NCBI RefSeq assembly: GCF_027943255.1
Contig: NC_072893.1
Location: forward strand, 1,550,001-1,614,000
DNA from: Anastrepha obliqua
Taxonomy: Eukaryota > Arthropoda > Insecta > Diptera > Tephritidae
Length of the DNA stretch: 64,000 bases
Reading direction: 5' to 3'
A program made the position numbers and the translations under genes. Shown in pieces: positions 24,811 to 38,249 of this stretch (positions are counted from its first letter, which is position 1; the number at the start of each line of letters is the position of its first letter). The notes beneath the pieces were generated by a model. The model was not told the origin of the DNA, ran no database searches, and was given only the letters and a program-made list of their open reading frames with translations.

Positions 24811-27045
24811 ATTGCTTAGTTGATGGTTGAATGCTTTGCACGACAACCAAATTGGGGCGTAGGAATTATATTTCTCTATTCAATTGCAAGCTGCTTCGTA
24901 AGAAATCGTCTCATTAATTTTGAAATCAGAAGCAAAAGAGGTATGGAACGGTACGATGTTGCATCATGCACTGTTGGCTTGTTAAATGTGATCACCTCAG
25001 CTGCTGAGAAGTGATATCGATTATGATAGCAAGCGCGAATGCTTTCGATGAATTATTTTACAGGCTGCTAAGAAAATTAAATGAGATAATACATAAGTAC
25101 ATAGTTGAATTCAGTTAAAATAAAAAATGTATTCGCAATCTTTGAAGAAAACTGTACCACAGATAATTTGCTTAAACAATTCATGAGTTCATAAAGGCTA
25201 ATCTTATAATAAATAAAGCCACTGTAGTATATCAGTAAACACATCTACGCAATACAACACCAATCCAGAGCGAACAGGCGCTAAAGAGTGCAATGAACTA
25301 CTCTGTCGCTTAACGCAAACAAGTAAGTAAATTTAAAGCAAATACGAGATTTGTGTGGGTGTAAAAAATGGACCAATTTTTTAAAAGAGAGGAAATCTAA
25401 TTGGACGCTGAGGTGAAGCGATGTCCGTTACCCCACGGCTTACAATTTATAACTTTGATTAAGAAAACAAAATTAGTGGACTTCATAGGCTCACTTCTGA
25501 AACACATTGCGATTGTCACCAATTTCTCTATTCCGTATTTTTTCAGCCACTTTTCTGTGCACTCAAACGCTGTTACTGAGCACTCACAAACCGAAATCAA
25601 ATTATCATCTAACTTGAAAAATCGTGCTCAAATATGTCTGTCACATATTTTGCGGCTAAACGAAATCTCATTTTTATGGCACAAATAACAAATAACACAT
25701 TACACAGTTACACGCACATACGCGCATAGTATACGACAGCCTTATGACTCCTGCCTCACATTCTCAGTGGATTGGGCTGCTTCTCATAAAATGCAAAAAC
25801 TAACAAAAAATTACACCAATAAAATTCTGCGTAAATCTATGTGCTTACGCCTTTGTGCATGGCACAATCATACAAACATCAAAATGCGTGCGCTGGGCAG
25901 CCCGATATGAGCTCATAATATTGTAGCATATGTTGAGGCGTATTACACATTTTTAATGCAGTGAAGCGTTGGCGGTGGAATGACTATTTAAGTCTACTAG
26001 TGCATGAAAACCGGCAAGGTTTATTACAAAAATACGACTACACACATAAGCGCGCACTTCCGATATTACTTATATAAAATATCTATGAAGCAAAGTGGAA
26101 GGGAATGTGTGTGGCACGTATCAGCGAACGAGCACACTTGCAACGCGCCACAGCGGCACGAAATGAAAATGAATTATAGACGAAGATGAGACGAAGATGA
26201 GACGAAGAAACAAGAGGCAGCGGATGTAGATGTTAGAAAATTGCTGGAGAATAACCCAAAACGCGTTAAATGAAATTGTGCTGAAAGATGACATGATTCG
26301 GCTTGAGTGCGCGCTGAATGCGATTTGATCAAAGCGAAAGAGATTTTGCTGCTTTCAGTCATAAGCTCTCGCACACACCACACCCACACAATCACATGCC
26401 GCCGCGCTAAGTAAACACTTGCGTTGTGCCCATAAAAAAAATTACGAGCTCTAGTGTGCACAACAACAACGCAACAAAAACAACTTGCACAAAGATACAG
26501 CAGCATTTGCAGAAAACTACTAGTGGAACTATCGCCGCCGATGGGCCACCCTTGCCAAGGACATGTCTAATAAGATTACAAGCTGTGCATGTATGAGTAA
26601 GCAATAATACAGCTTTTACTACAAACGCATGCCCGCCGTCCCGCCAAACAAGCCAGGCAACGCAATTGCGACGAAGAGTCAATGACGCTGGTGTGTTTGT
26701 TGCTGGCACTGCTCAGCGTAAGCTCTCTCACGTGAGTGAGTTTTGTGTCGTCGCATTGATGTTTACATGTAACGTTGATTCATTTATTTATATCCCCAAA
26801 AATGTTAATGCAGACCAGCGTAGACCCCTGCACCCGTCGTCCTTTTAGGCCCTTTTAAGGAAGTTTCTGCACGCCCACACATAAACTATTTATAATTTCA
26901 TAAAAAATCGTACTTACTTTACAGATAGGAAGAGACATTCGCCGTCACATGACCCATTAGGCGCCACGCAGAACTGAACACTGGTTCGTGTACTGATTAC
27001 TTAGTCTAACCACTTGGCGTATCGCTTTGATTGCATAAGTACAGC
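24811..27045. other. Non-coding intronic or upstream DNA
   Basis: No supported gene or mobile element. A short tandem duplication of AGACGAAGATG lies at 26179-26207. The 110- and 100-codon minus-strand frames at 26174-26709 run through CA-rich sequence and have no recognised domain. Confidence 0.4.
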
Positions 27046-27430
27046 TATACGAGGGTTGGAACTTAAGTTTTGAGATGAACAAGTAGAGAAAATATTTACA
27101 ATTGAAACTGGATTTATTGGTTTTCAAAATATTTTCCATGAATATCAGTACGCGTTTGCATGCACTTGAATGAGCCTTTTTTTTTTTAAATGGCTCAACA
27201 GTTATGTGATATTCAATGTGAACAAATCTGTGTAGTAAATAACGAACCTGCGGTGTCAGGATTAGATCACCTTCATGAAAGTCATTCTATAGCGTCAACA
27301 AAACCTCAAGACCGTGCCCTATCACCAAAAACCGATGCGAGTTGATGAGCACTTCTGGTTTAATTTACGCCGAAATTCATAGAAAATCATGAGACGACAG
27401 TTTTCACGATTTCCAATTTTTTAACAAGGC
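27046..27430 (-). mobile_element. Mariner element with internal deletion
   Basis: On the minus strand, about 27400-27250 carries the transposase N-terminus: MIFYEFRRKLNQKCSSTRI, corresponding to the YEF.RG..A..A...I first helix-turn-helix. Further pieces in other frames resemble VFGDRA and RFHEGD. Close to it, 27160-27115 carries the C-terminus MQTRTDIHGKYFENQ followed by a stop, matching the RMQKCIDIHGEYFEKQ ending of irritans-type mariners. The catalytic core is absent. The left end, CGAGGGTTGGAACTTAAGT at about 27049, is a likely terminal inverted repeat. Confidence 0.65.
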
Positions 27431-30400
27431 GAATGTTAAATACAAAATGTTATGGGGACGGTTAGAACTAAAAATGTTCAACTTACGGTGGCAATGGCAG
27501 ACATGACAAATCGCATATCGCAGCCGCTTTGCATGCCTCAAAACCCAAGTAGCAGCCTACTTCGATAGATATGAAAAAGGAATATAGTCTTCGGTGTGGC
27601 AGATCGGCAAATGCGTTATTTAATATTCTCTTTTATTTTCTCTTCACAAATTTCAAAAATGTATGTTTAAGTTATTTAAAAAAATACTATCAAAAAATTT
27701 AAAAAACAAAAATATTGATCGGATTTTTTTATTTCTGGCCTAAAAAATTTGTAATAGCAAAATATTGTGTGATTCTGTTTTTTAAATGTCTTTTAAATTG
27801 GGTAAACCATTTATTGTTGGTATTAAAAAACTTCTTTTTTATCTTAACTACAAAATTGTAGGTTTTTTCGGGGTTCTTATAAGCCATTGTCACGGATTTT
27901 TTTTTAAATAAAAAATATCATTTTATGAACATTTGTGTGAGGAAAATAGAAGAGAAGAGTAAATAATCTCGATCTGCAAATATTTTATACCAAATTGACG
28001 GAATGCACATTTTCCCCGTAGGAAAGCAAAGGTTTGGCGGCCCGCGTATATATTAAGTAAAAAGAAAGCAAAAAGAAAGGTAACCCAGTTTTTTGAACAT
28101 AGAACAATTTTTAAGAGTAGCATTAGGAAGAAACCACTTTTTTTTACCCGCTCTAACACACGAAAAAATGAACCATCTCCGAACTAAATCAAATACAATA
28201 ACTTCACTAACTCACAAAGGCAGAATAAGCAAATTAGGCGAAGTGGCTTGTGCTTTGTTTGACTGAAAACTGATTTATGGGCTAATTCAAATATTTCAGG
28301 CGCTGCAAATGAACAGTTACAGAGCCAGAGCTTCGCTGTATTAGAAAAAGGGTGTGAAAAATTATAATAAGAATCTTAGCAAAATATTTGGTACTTTTTT
28401 CACTAATTTTTGTGTGGAAATGAAATTTCATGGGCATGAAATAGGTATGCACTTGCAACTGACTTTAAACACGCGAAGAAAGTCAAAGTGCACATTTCAT
28501 CAAAGCTGTTAAATGATTTAAAATGCCGCAAATGTGGCGCAGTGAACTTTTCTCCAACCCAAAGCATTGATGCTGGCGCTTCGCTATAGGTCTTACATAT
28601 CGCTCATTTGCTTCCAGAGTGTCACAATATAAAAACAACAAAATGACGAGATAATCGGCTTCAAAGTTTTTAAACTACGATGCCTTCCTAAGTAAACGTA
28701 AAGACACATTCCCTTCCAATGATTAAAAGTTAATTAACAGACTTCGCCACGAAATTTTTACGCAGCATAAAAAAGAACTGGTCTGCATATTAATATTTTT
28801 GACGTGATGACGTCTTATAATTCAATGTAGCCGGCTGCACGCACCAAAAAATGCGTAGTTATCTTACTCATGGGTCGTTACCTTGCTTGAACTGCAAGCG
28901 AGAGCGCGGAACGAACGACAAAGAGGCACAATCGGTCCCCGCGTTCGGCAACGTTCGACATCTGGCTCTCTGCTACTTGAGTGAGCATACATAAATATGT
29001 ATGTACATGCGCATTTGTATATAAATTCACATATTTGTATTTGCATATGCCTTCTTCCTGTGTGCATGGTAATGAACCAGTTCTCTGTTGAGAATAGGAT
29101 GAAGATAGAAAAAGTAGGAAATGATAGGGAATGTTTCGAGTGTAATGTGTCTGGAAAAGGCAAATCGATGATGCTGCCTCTTAGTGTTGTTGACTTATTA
29201 ACGTCTGATGCACAATCGAAATTGAAGATACCTTTCATGAATTTGATAAATGTTTCGTCATTTTTCACGTTTGTGTAAATGTAACTTGACCTATTCCATT
29301 GCGATTTCATTCACCTCCTCCTCTATATCCATACAAAATATCTGTCAAGCAAATAAAATTAAAATTTTCTTTTGAAAATTGCAACCATTCCATCAATATT
29401 TTCTCATGACGTTATCACGTTAAACTATCGTCAGTAAACCGACTTTACGGACAACCTCTTTTTTTACTTGTTTTTTATTTTGACACTCTTGCAGTAAATG
29501 AGCGATTTTTATGCAGCGTAAATAACAACAAAAAAAAAAAAAAAAAAAAAACACATTGGGGTAGCTATCAAAACTGGAAATCGAAATGGACATGAAACTT
29601 ATCGTAAAAAAAACTTGTAAATGAAACAGAAAAACAGAGAAAATAGTTTATTAAATGTTAAAAATTTTTCTGCTGCATGCTTCTTAAATATGAAATACGT
29701 TTTTTACTACATAAATAAAAATTTACAGTGTGCCATTTAATAATTTTTACAGACATTAATTGGGTGACTAAAATTCAAATTAATTTGAATGGCACATTGG
29801 CTTTGTAAATAAATTCTATTTTCAATTAAAAAACAAAAACAAAACAACAAATAGCACTTAAGTTTTTTTAAAAACTAAAATCATTTTAAGCATCGGTTGA
29901 GTAGAAAATATTTTCATTCAATACCTGTTTCGATACTCTTAGCACTTTTACAATTTTTCATTTCACTTCACTCTCAAATTCTGTAATGAAAATTATTTTA
30001 TGGTATCATAAAATTTATTTATATTTTACAACTCCTTCAGTTTTCTGCATCAGTTCTAGAGCGATTCTCGCTTCATGAAAAAAATATCTTTTACTTTGAA
30101 AACATTTTCAATTAATTATTAAAGCAGTTTCACATTTCACTCCTGCCTAATCTGCATCTTCATATGCAATTTATGATTGAATACCTTCATAAATTCCTTT
30201 TTGTCACAATATTTTTGAACCGCACCAACTACTGGTGCATACATACATACGCAAAATTTTAGAAATAAAATTCAGAAACGACCGCATTCAGCTCTTACTT
30301 TACCATTCCCTTCAACCATACAGATGAATTTTTTCAATTCGCCGTTATTTTTTCGACCACTAAACTTTTCACACCACAGCTTTATCAAATATTTTACTGA

Positions 30401-30469
30401 CACTAATTAAAAATTGTTTTATTTCCCCACCCCACCCTCGCCTATCGCACTTGCTGCTGTGCCCTGCAG
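27431..30469. other. Non-coding DNA up to the first visible teneurin exon
   Basis: AT-rich. A 22-base A run sits at 29530-29551. The frames at 28864-29310 (-) and 28997-29278 (+) overlap each other, show no domain and are not called. The last 40 bases (30430-30469) form the polypyrimidine tract and AG acceptor for the exon at 30470. Confidence 0.5.
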
Positions 30470-30589
30470 CCGGGTGTCGGTAATGCGTGGCCAGGTCATC
30501 ACGCCGCAAGGATTGGGCATCGTCGGTATTCGGGTCTCAGTGGATCGGGACTCGCGCTTCGGATTCACCTTGACGCGGCAAGGCGGATG
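30470..30589 (+). CDS. Ten-m: Teneurin exon: start of TTR-like domain
   Basis: This internal exon of 120 bases encodes [14 protein letters not shown], then [18 protein letters not shown]. In teneurins this is the beginning of the transthyretin/carboxypeptidase-regulatory-like domain, which lies outside the cell between the cysteine-rich part and the NHL propeller. The acceptor is CTGCAG|C. The first base completes a codon from an unseen upstream exon (phase 2), and the exon ends in ATG|GTGAGT with two bases of a tryptophan codon that the next exon completes. It has no start codon of its own and is too short to appear as a long frame. Near-identity to my memory of Drosophila Ten-m makes Ten-m more likely than Ten-a, but an alignment is needed to settle this. 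Confidence 0.9.
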
Positions 30590-33500
30590 GTGAGTATCGT
30601 CTACTGTTATAAAGTTTAATATATAATTAGTTTAAGTATTTTCACATTTTATTGCGTAGAAAGAATTTAGAAATTCCAATTTAAGAGATTTCGTATACGC
30701 ACCGAATACCCGAACAGTTTTCGGGGTTTCGTTAAAAATTTATCTCTAAATTAATACCAAAATACGTACTAGTATGCGCGTAGGTGCATAACTCCCATCC
30801 ACTGCAGGAGTTTCTTAGGCGAACGATATGACTTCTTCCGTTGCCCATGGAAATCGCCTAATTTGCGTGGCTACAGGCCGGAAAAGTTGCCTACAAGATT
30901 CTGCCAAATCGAATATCATTCATGGAAAAGTTAATGTTTTTGTTGTTATTGTTGTTGCAAGACACAATTCCATCCAGCCAAAAATAATTTTCTCCAAAGC
31001 GAACTCATTTCTTAAGTTGAATGCTTAGATGGAAATCCGATTAAAGAAGCTACACACATACACACAAGGTATTTGCGTAAAGTTTCCATGGCCAACAACA
31101 ATTACCATTTAATTTTACATAAAGGCAATTCGGCATATTTCTGCATAAGGAAACAAATATAATACAGAGGAAAAATAATTGTAACAACAACAATGACAAT
31201 AATAATAATAATCTCATCACATCAATACACACACACACAGCTATACCTACACATATGTGTATGTATGCGTAAGAAATACAATATAATATTTTAATTTATT
31301 TCCATTTAAATTCTGCGATGGAAACAATGAAAATTCGCTTCGAAGTATTCCAAACTTTCTTATCAGTTTCGGTGGCAACGTTGAAAGCAAAAGGAAAAAC
31401 GAATACAAACAACAGCCGTAACACACGCAGTAGTCTGTGACAATAGTTACTGTCCAACAGATGACTGAGGAAGGAAGGCACCAGCGCAGCTTCATAGTAA
31501 CAACTTCGCATCGCCATAGGACGCCCACTCACACAACACCCAAATTTCCCGGCTTCAAATGTCACAAAGTCAGCAACAAAAGTTCCAACCATCGCAGTCT
31601 ACCACCAGCCAGCCTCTTACACGGGTGTAGTTAAATTTCACACCAAGTGCGGACGGCTTCTCTCTCCCTCTCTTTCCACCTTCAGTATTGCTTGTTTTTC
31701 TTGTTGGCCTTACATTGAGAGTATCTTTCAAAAACTAATTAAATTAAATTTGCAACGCATGAACAATTTTTAATTCTGATCATTTTTTCGAATGAAAGAA
31801 CGTTCGTTGGGAACATAAAATCGAGCTGTGCGGCCAGTGAGAATGATGAGATAGCTGGCAGCTCTTAATATAATAGAATATAGGAGTCTGAAGGCATAAT
31901 TCATTCCTTATACGGCGTTAGCAGTGTATGTGTTACTAACATTTGAAGTCGTCCTGGGTGCCTGCATCGCTATGCAGTGAACTGGTAGCAAGAAACAGGC
32001 GAAGTGTTTTCCTTCGAAAGTCCGTTCACGGTCGTCTATAGCAGCCGGTGAATAAAAAACAAGTTCATGAGCGAAGGATAACACATCAGAGTTCAAGAAA
32101 TTCTAAAAGAAATTACCTTCAATAGATTAACAGCAAGACTTTTTAATCAGTTTGCTAAAGTCGTTGAATAGTTATGCCATAAACCAGCAGCGCTTTTCTC
32201 CGTCAGGTGCATAAATTTGATTTTCGCATTACCAATAAAATGAAAATATGAGGGCTCGTGAATATTTGTATGTATGTGAAACTGGCTCGTTTTCATCGCC
32301 GCTTTCACCTCGTTCACTTACCTCCAAACTAGGTTCCTCCACTAAGCCTAAACTGTGGCCACTATTTCTACCAGTCGCCATTTTATGCTGCCATATGTGG
32401 CGTTCTTACAGAGGCCTGCCCTTATTGCGTTATAATTCTTCATTAGCCCAGTGCCTTAATTCCATTTGTCCATGGTAGTCGTGGCACTTGCGTGTTATTT
32501 ATTTATGCACCATTCCCTTTTGTCCTTTTATTATTATTATTATTACTATTTCTTGCACTGCTGGGGCTTGTTACTTGTTGCCATCGCGGCTGCTCCTCCT
32601 TCTGCTGCTGCTGCTGCGTTAGCGCGAAGCCGTTGCCTGAATTACCTTTGTAAAACTAAACAACCAAAACAACGGCAATAACAACTCGCAAAGCAGGAAA
32701 TGAATTACAGTTACGACACCAGAAAACACAAAAAATGGCAACGCGGGCCCCATGGAATTACATACACACATACATACAAACATACATACATATAAGTTTC
32801 ATACAAAAGCACAGTACAATGTACTCAGTATGTACATGCACACGCATGCAGTTGTGTAATAACGGAAACAGTTATTTGCCATGGAGTAGGCGCTGGGTCT
32901 CCAGTAGCAGCGACTCGCATACAGCATCCGCCTCAGTTCGCTGTTGCTGCTTACATTTATTTGCTTTTTGTTTTACTTGTTGCTGGTTTTTCTGCTGCAG
33001 CAGCTATTGTTCCCCTATTTGATCCCGTTATCATGCGCAGTAATATTATATAAATATTTACGTTTACTTTTTGCTGAAAGCAAATTTATTTAATTCCGTG
33101 CCTCTCCGCTCCCACCTCAGCGGTAGAAATACCAAGGAATATTTTTTAAACCAGAAAATATGTGGCTTATATTTTACATAAAATATTCTCTGGCTTATAA
33201 AAACCAAGTAAAGCTGTGGAATGTTTAGAACCTGGTTTACATCAAGGCGCATATGCCCAAGATGAACTGACTAGAGCAACAACAAATGCATTTCGTTTCC
33301 GCAATTTGGTGATTTGAATGCCACAACTTCAATCAAAAAGTCAGCAAATAAACAGAACAATAACAAAAATTTAACACCAAAATCACCAAATCGAAGTAAA
33401 AACAAATCAATCAGCCGCTATAGTAACAACACCTCGTACGAATTCGCCTTGGCTTGGACCTTAATAAAACCTTGCGAAAACCTATTCAGCTCTGCAAGGG

Positions 33501-34235
33501 CTCATATTATTTTGTTGAAATAATATTTATCAGGATATGCCACATTGGAGGGTGAGCCGTCTTCTTTCAGATGAGCCACGGTGGTCGCAGTGTCTCTGCT
33601 ACATTCATTACATTTCGTGAGTTGTGGTCTGCTTTTATTAGCATATCCTCCTCCTCCCACTTAGAAGCGAACTCTTAATAACATAACATTTAACATGGTA
33701 ACATAACTGGTGGAAGAAAAGAGGCTACAATGGCCATTGAACTGAGCTCCCATTGTTGCTTACGTTGTTCCTCGTGTTTGACCTTTTATTTACCGCTTGC
33801 AATTTAACTCTCGTCATTTCGAAGCACAAACTTGAATTTATAAACATTTTTGTACTAACATAAATTTACTAAGTCACATATGTATGCCTGTATGCACATT
33901 TACATACTTACTTACTTTTATGTACATATATTAGACGGGGAGATTTTGCAGCCCATACCGCTCGGCTAAAATTATGATCCTCCTTGTTTGATTTCCCTGT
34001 TACAAGTACAAAATCCTCTGCGACTTAGATCTCAGACGCATTTTGAGGTTCTAAAATCAGAGCTTTATGGAATTTGCTTGATTGTTGCAGTTGGCATATG
34101 ATTTCATGTAAAAATGTACGCTTTAATATTTTGGAATTTGGCCAAATTGTAGGCATTTGAGATCTAAAGAAAGCTGACTCTTTCAAATGTACTAATGTAC
34201 TTTTAATGAATTTTTCCTATCTCAAATTTTCTGCG
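30590..34235. other. Teneurin intron (13.9 kb), first part
   Basis: Starts with the donor GTGAGT. No exon or mobile element is recognised to 34235. Simple repeats: AAT units at about 31196-31212, CA units at about 31224-31237, TTA units at about 32528-32547, CTG units at about 32600-32615, and ACAT units at about 32761-32792. Confidence 0.6.
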
Positions 34236-34660
34236 CTCACTGGTTCCGGTTAGAAATCCCGAACGCTGACAGGTCTTCCAGCACTGGGTCCCTGCAAAGT
34301 GCCTCTGGAGCGTCTTCGTTCATACGGGTGATATGGCCAGGACAGCATAGATGCTGTATGTTTACACGCTTAACTATTTGCATGGCCCTACATAACTCAA
34401 ACTGTTTTAGCATACACAATATTCCTCACCCAAGCAGAGGGTACCAAAGATGTTGCGGAGAATTTCAGCTCTCAAAACTTTCGAATCTGTTATTCGCATC
34501 GTCCAAGTATCTGCGTCATATAGCAGGACGGATATGATGCACGCTTTGTAGTGTCAGTTTGGTTCTTCGAGAGAGTGCTGTACTTCTCAATTGTATACTG
34601 AGACCAAAGTAATACCTGTTGGCAAGAGCTATTCTCCGTTTGATATCCAGGTTCACTCAT
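34236..34660 (-). mobile_element. LINE 3' end (endonuclease-reverse transcriptase type)
   Basis: On the minus strand, 34650-34540 reads LDIKRRIALANRYYFGLS followed by LRSTALSRRTKLTL. This matches the I..RI..AN..Y..L...L.S..LSR..K..LYK.LI.P.L.YG block at the end of LINE reverse transcriptases. Further on, 34370-34250 gives VKRVNIQHLCCPGHITRMNE followed by DAPEALCRDPVLE, matching the RL.WLGHV.RM..... closing motif. The LLYG.E.W centre is damaged. It lies antisense in the large teneurin intron. Clade assignment is uncertain. Confidence 0.7.
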
Positions 34661-35524
34661 TTTTGTTTTGAGCTGTTAGGGATACAAAATGCTGAATAAT
34701 AAAAGTAGAGGCTAAGAAAAATACATTCAAATATTTTCATATTCATTCATGATTTCAAACGTAATTTAGCGCTGAGATAAATTAAATTGAATTAAGAAAT
34801 TAAAAATTATGTAAACTTTGGACACATTTTGAAAAACAAATCGCTCCGGCCTAATGCACATACATATATACGTATATTCATAGCACTTTTATATACTTAC
34901 AAGTACATATACACAGACTAGATAATCATAAATTATTTTTACTCAACCTTCTGTGTGCTTTTTGTTGAGTTTTATTGAATATTTCACCAAATCTGCCCAC
35001 CAGCCCTTTATAAAATACCAACAAACCCGGCCCCCTTCGCTGGGCACACTAAAATAGAATAGATATGGTTTAGAACAGAAAATATATGCTTTTCATATTA
35101 TTTATTTCTTTATTCTTTATTCAAGCGCTTTGGCATTAACAATATTTTTTGTTTTTCTATTTGTTTTTGAGTAAATATAAAATATAAATTGAAAATCAGG
35201 AAAAAAGAAGATTGTTTTTAAATTTCAAATCAACGCATATGATCATCCATGAATTTTTCGTTTCAATTTATATGTTTTATTAAGCATTGGAGCTTTTTTA
35301 ACCATTATCCATTTATATTTTTCAAAAAAAAAAACGAAAAAAATTGTTTTTTCCACGAACACATAATTTCATTCGGATTTCACATTAAATTCTCAAATTT
35401 CGTAAGAAATTATTCACTGTTCCAAAATCCACTCCAAAAAAATTCACAAACAATTTTTACATGTTGCACTTACTTTTTCCTTATGGCATCCAAATCAGAA
35501 AGAAATATTGACACATTGTAACTC
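34661..35524. other. Teneurin intron, AT-rich
   Basis: No supported feature. Long A and T runs at about 35323-35350. Open frames here are chance frames. Confidence 0.5.
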
Positions 35525-36665
35525 ACACTGTCAATTTGACAGTTCAGTTCCGCCCCAAGCGTTAAAAAAGTAAGCGACATTATGGCTGGTTCAAAAGAAC
35601 GATGTACCCGTTGCCAGTGCTCCGAATTACAACCACATTTTACGAAACCCATTTTCAATACTTACTTAACAATGTGCGTAAGTTTGGTTTAATTCGGTGC
35701 AAAGACACGGCGGGTCCACGTTTTGGCATATATTTCGAGACCCTAGTCATCAATAGGTATGAAAATTACCCCCTATTAAAGCACTTATCAACAGCTTTCA
35801 TTTGATACCCATATTGTACATACACAACCAAAGGTTACCCGGGTCCACGTTTTGACCTATATCCCGAGACCCCAGTCACGTAGCGGCATGAAAAATACTT
35901 TGTACTAAAGTAGTCACCAACAGCTTTCATTTGATACCCATATTGTACATACACGTCCGAAGGTTACCCGGGTCCACGTTTTGACCTATATCTCGGGACC
36001 CTATCTACCAATAGGTATTCAAACTATACGGAAATCATCTTCAATACCTACTTAACAATGTGTGTAAGTTTGGTTTAATTCGGTTCAAAGACACGGCGAG
36101 TCCACGTTTTGGCATATATTTCGAGACCCTAGTCATCAATAGGTATGAAAATTACCCCGTATTAAAGCACTTATCAACAGCTTTCATTTGATACCCATAT
36201 TGTACATATACAACCAAAGGTTACCCGGGTCCACGTTTTGACCTATATCTCGAGACCCCAGTCACAGAGCGGCATGAAAAATACTCTGGACTAAAGCATT
36301 CACCAACAGCTTCCATTTGATACCCATATTGTACATACACAACCAAAGGTTACTCGGGTCCACGTTTTGACCTATATCTCGAGACCCCAGTCACAGAGCG
36401 GCATGAAAAATACTTTGGACTAAAGCATTCACCAACAGCTTCCATTTGATACCCATATTGTACATACACATCCGAAGGTTACCCGGGTCCACGTTTTGAC
36501 CTATATCTCGAGCCCTATTTCCAAAATAAAATATAATCCATGTTACTCGTGGATGATGTAGCTTTCGAATGGTGAAAGAATTTTTAAAATCGGTCCAGTA
36601 GTTTTTGAGCCTATTCGTAACAAACAAACAAACAAAGTTTTCCTCTTTATAATATTAGTATAGAT
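35525..36665 (-). mobile_element. Helitron/DINE-like non-autonomous element with tandem array
   Basis: Read on the minus strand, the element begins at about 36664 with TCTATACTAATATTATAAAG, then CTTTG and TTTG repeats and a GGACCGATTTT block. Such a start, opening with TC, is what I recall for Helitron/Helentron-like elements of insects. A tandem array (35651-36510) fills the middle. Near the other end lies a near-palindrome, CTGTCAATTTGACAG at 35528-35542, which could be the 3' hairpin. No protein is encoded; mobilisation would need an autonomous partner. The exact 3' end is uncertain. Confidence 0.6.
35651..36510. repeat. 129-bp tandem repeat array, about 7 units, higher-order
   Basis: The anchor GTCCACGTTTTG recurs with starts at about 35714, 35843, 35972, 36100, 36229, 36358 and 36487, giving spacings of 129, 129, 128, 129, 129 and 129. 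Units fall into types. The block of three units starting at 35651 repeats from 36037 (offset 386 bp), including the rare TTCAATAC-TACTTAACAATG type. The last units (from 36229) are near-identical to each other. The period is divisible by three, yet the open minus-strand phase meets a TGA in most units, so I do not regard it as coding. Confidence 0.9.
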
Positions 36666-38249
36666 AAATGCAAAGCTGTGGAGCTCTCGTGCCATACATA
36701 CATGCATATTTAAGTACATAAATAAGTTCAAGAATAATGGTGAATTATTTGAAGCCCCACACAGATTAAAATTGTTTCACTGAAATATCACAAATGCGGA
36801 GATTTGAGTTTTAAAAAACAAATAGCCCAAAAGCGTTTACTTATTCACATATGCTTACATGTGTTAGTGCACTTAACTGTAGGTATAAAATTGACGTAAA
36901 AATGTTACAGTGCAAGCCCGTTGAGAATGCAAAAGGATGACGAAAATTCAATGAAGCTCACAGCCTAACTGGGCAAGAATCAGATTATACAATAAATTGA
37001 AGCTTTCTAAAAACTCAGAAACAATAAAGTGGAAGAACAAAATGTTTAGAACTTTTAGTAAATATTATATATTTCCTTCATTTGATATAGGTAGAGTGAA
37101 ATTTAAGCGGGAATTGAAGTTCCCATTTAGTTCTGAAGTCAAACCAGAAGTGACCTGGAAATATCTGATTGTATGTTGGGTATCCAAAAAATCAGAAATA
37201 ACAAATTCAGCTCACAAAGAGATGGAATTAGTAAATTATTTCACAGTGATTACAAGACATCAAATTGAGAGTTCAAAAAGCACTTATCCCACAAATAGAA
37301 AAAATCCTTCGGCAATCATTAAAAAAAGATAGTAAAAAGCATTGCCTGCAGAGTTAACAGAGATGCGAAAGATATTATTTTGTTATTCTGCGTGAACAGG
37401 TAATATTGCATACATCTGCATATGTATGTAGGTATTTTGATATTTCTGCCAACATTTAAGCAAACAAATAGAACAATTTTCTACTAAAAACAATATAAAA
37501 AAAATTTCGTTGTTAGAGCTTTTGTGCCTTTTGCATATGAACTTTCATTTTATGTATTGTACGCTGTTATTATGCATGCCCTACTTACATACATACATGC
37601 ACACATACATACATAGTTACAAATACATAAAAGTTTGTTTCAGCGCATTTTATATATTTGCGTATTTCTACCCCATGCAGGCGTTTGTATGTATTCAAAA
37701 TTATTATTGTCAAGCTCGCAAGCTTCCGCCTCGCCAGTCTTCAATATTTGGGTCAATTGCAAATTAAATATTCAAGTTTTTCAACAACAAAATTACAAAT
37801 TGCAAGTGTTGCCGCAATTATGTAGCTGTTGTAATGGCTGTTGGCGATGTTACTGCAACACTTTACACTTCAACTTAATTTTAATGAAAATCCAATGAAA
37901 GCATATTTACGTATGCGTTTGGTTTTTGTTTTTATTGTTTTTTATTTCAGCTGTCATTGAAAGCGCGTAATTGTTGCAGAGAATACTGCGAATTGCATTA
38001 AACTTTATTTCACTTTTAAAACTCAACGCAAACTGCAAAAAAAGTGCAGCAAAGGAGGCCAACCACGGTTGGTACTGCAACAAAGATTGCCCGTTTGTTC
38101 GGGAAGCATTCTGTGTACGTCCGTTGTTAGCTACTTTTTTGCATTTAAAACTTGAAAGTAATCAATAAAATGTCTGAAATAAAAAAAAATTTTCACGAAT
38201 CCAAAGTCAAGGTCGTAATAAAACGCACAAACAATTGAAGAATTCTTAT
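36666..38249. other. Teneurin intron
   Basis: No exon or assigned element. ACAT-type simple repeats at about 37585-37615. The 111-codon frame at 36997-37332 (+) has no recognised domain. Confidence 0.5.

Noticed and set aside
28864..29310. 148-codon minus-strand frame overlapping a 93-codon plus-strand frame
   Set aside because: No family resemblance and both strands are open over the same bases, as expected by chance in this composition.
31908..32096. Minus-strand frame as part of a mobile element
   Set aside because: The stretch looked repeat-like but has no second copy in the window and no recognised motif.
36391..36627. Minus-strand 78-codon frame
   Set aside because: It lies in the 129-bp tandem array and the adjoining element end. 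The period is divisible by three, which keeps a frame open, but an in-frame TGA occurs in most units.
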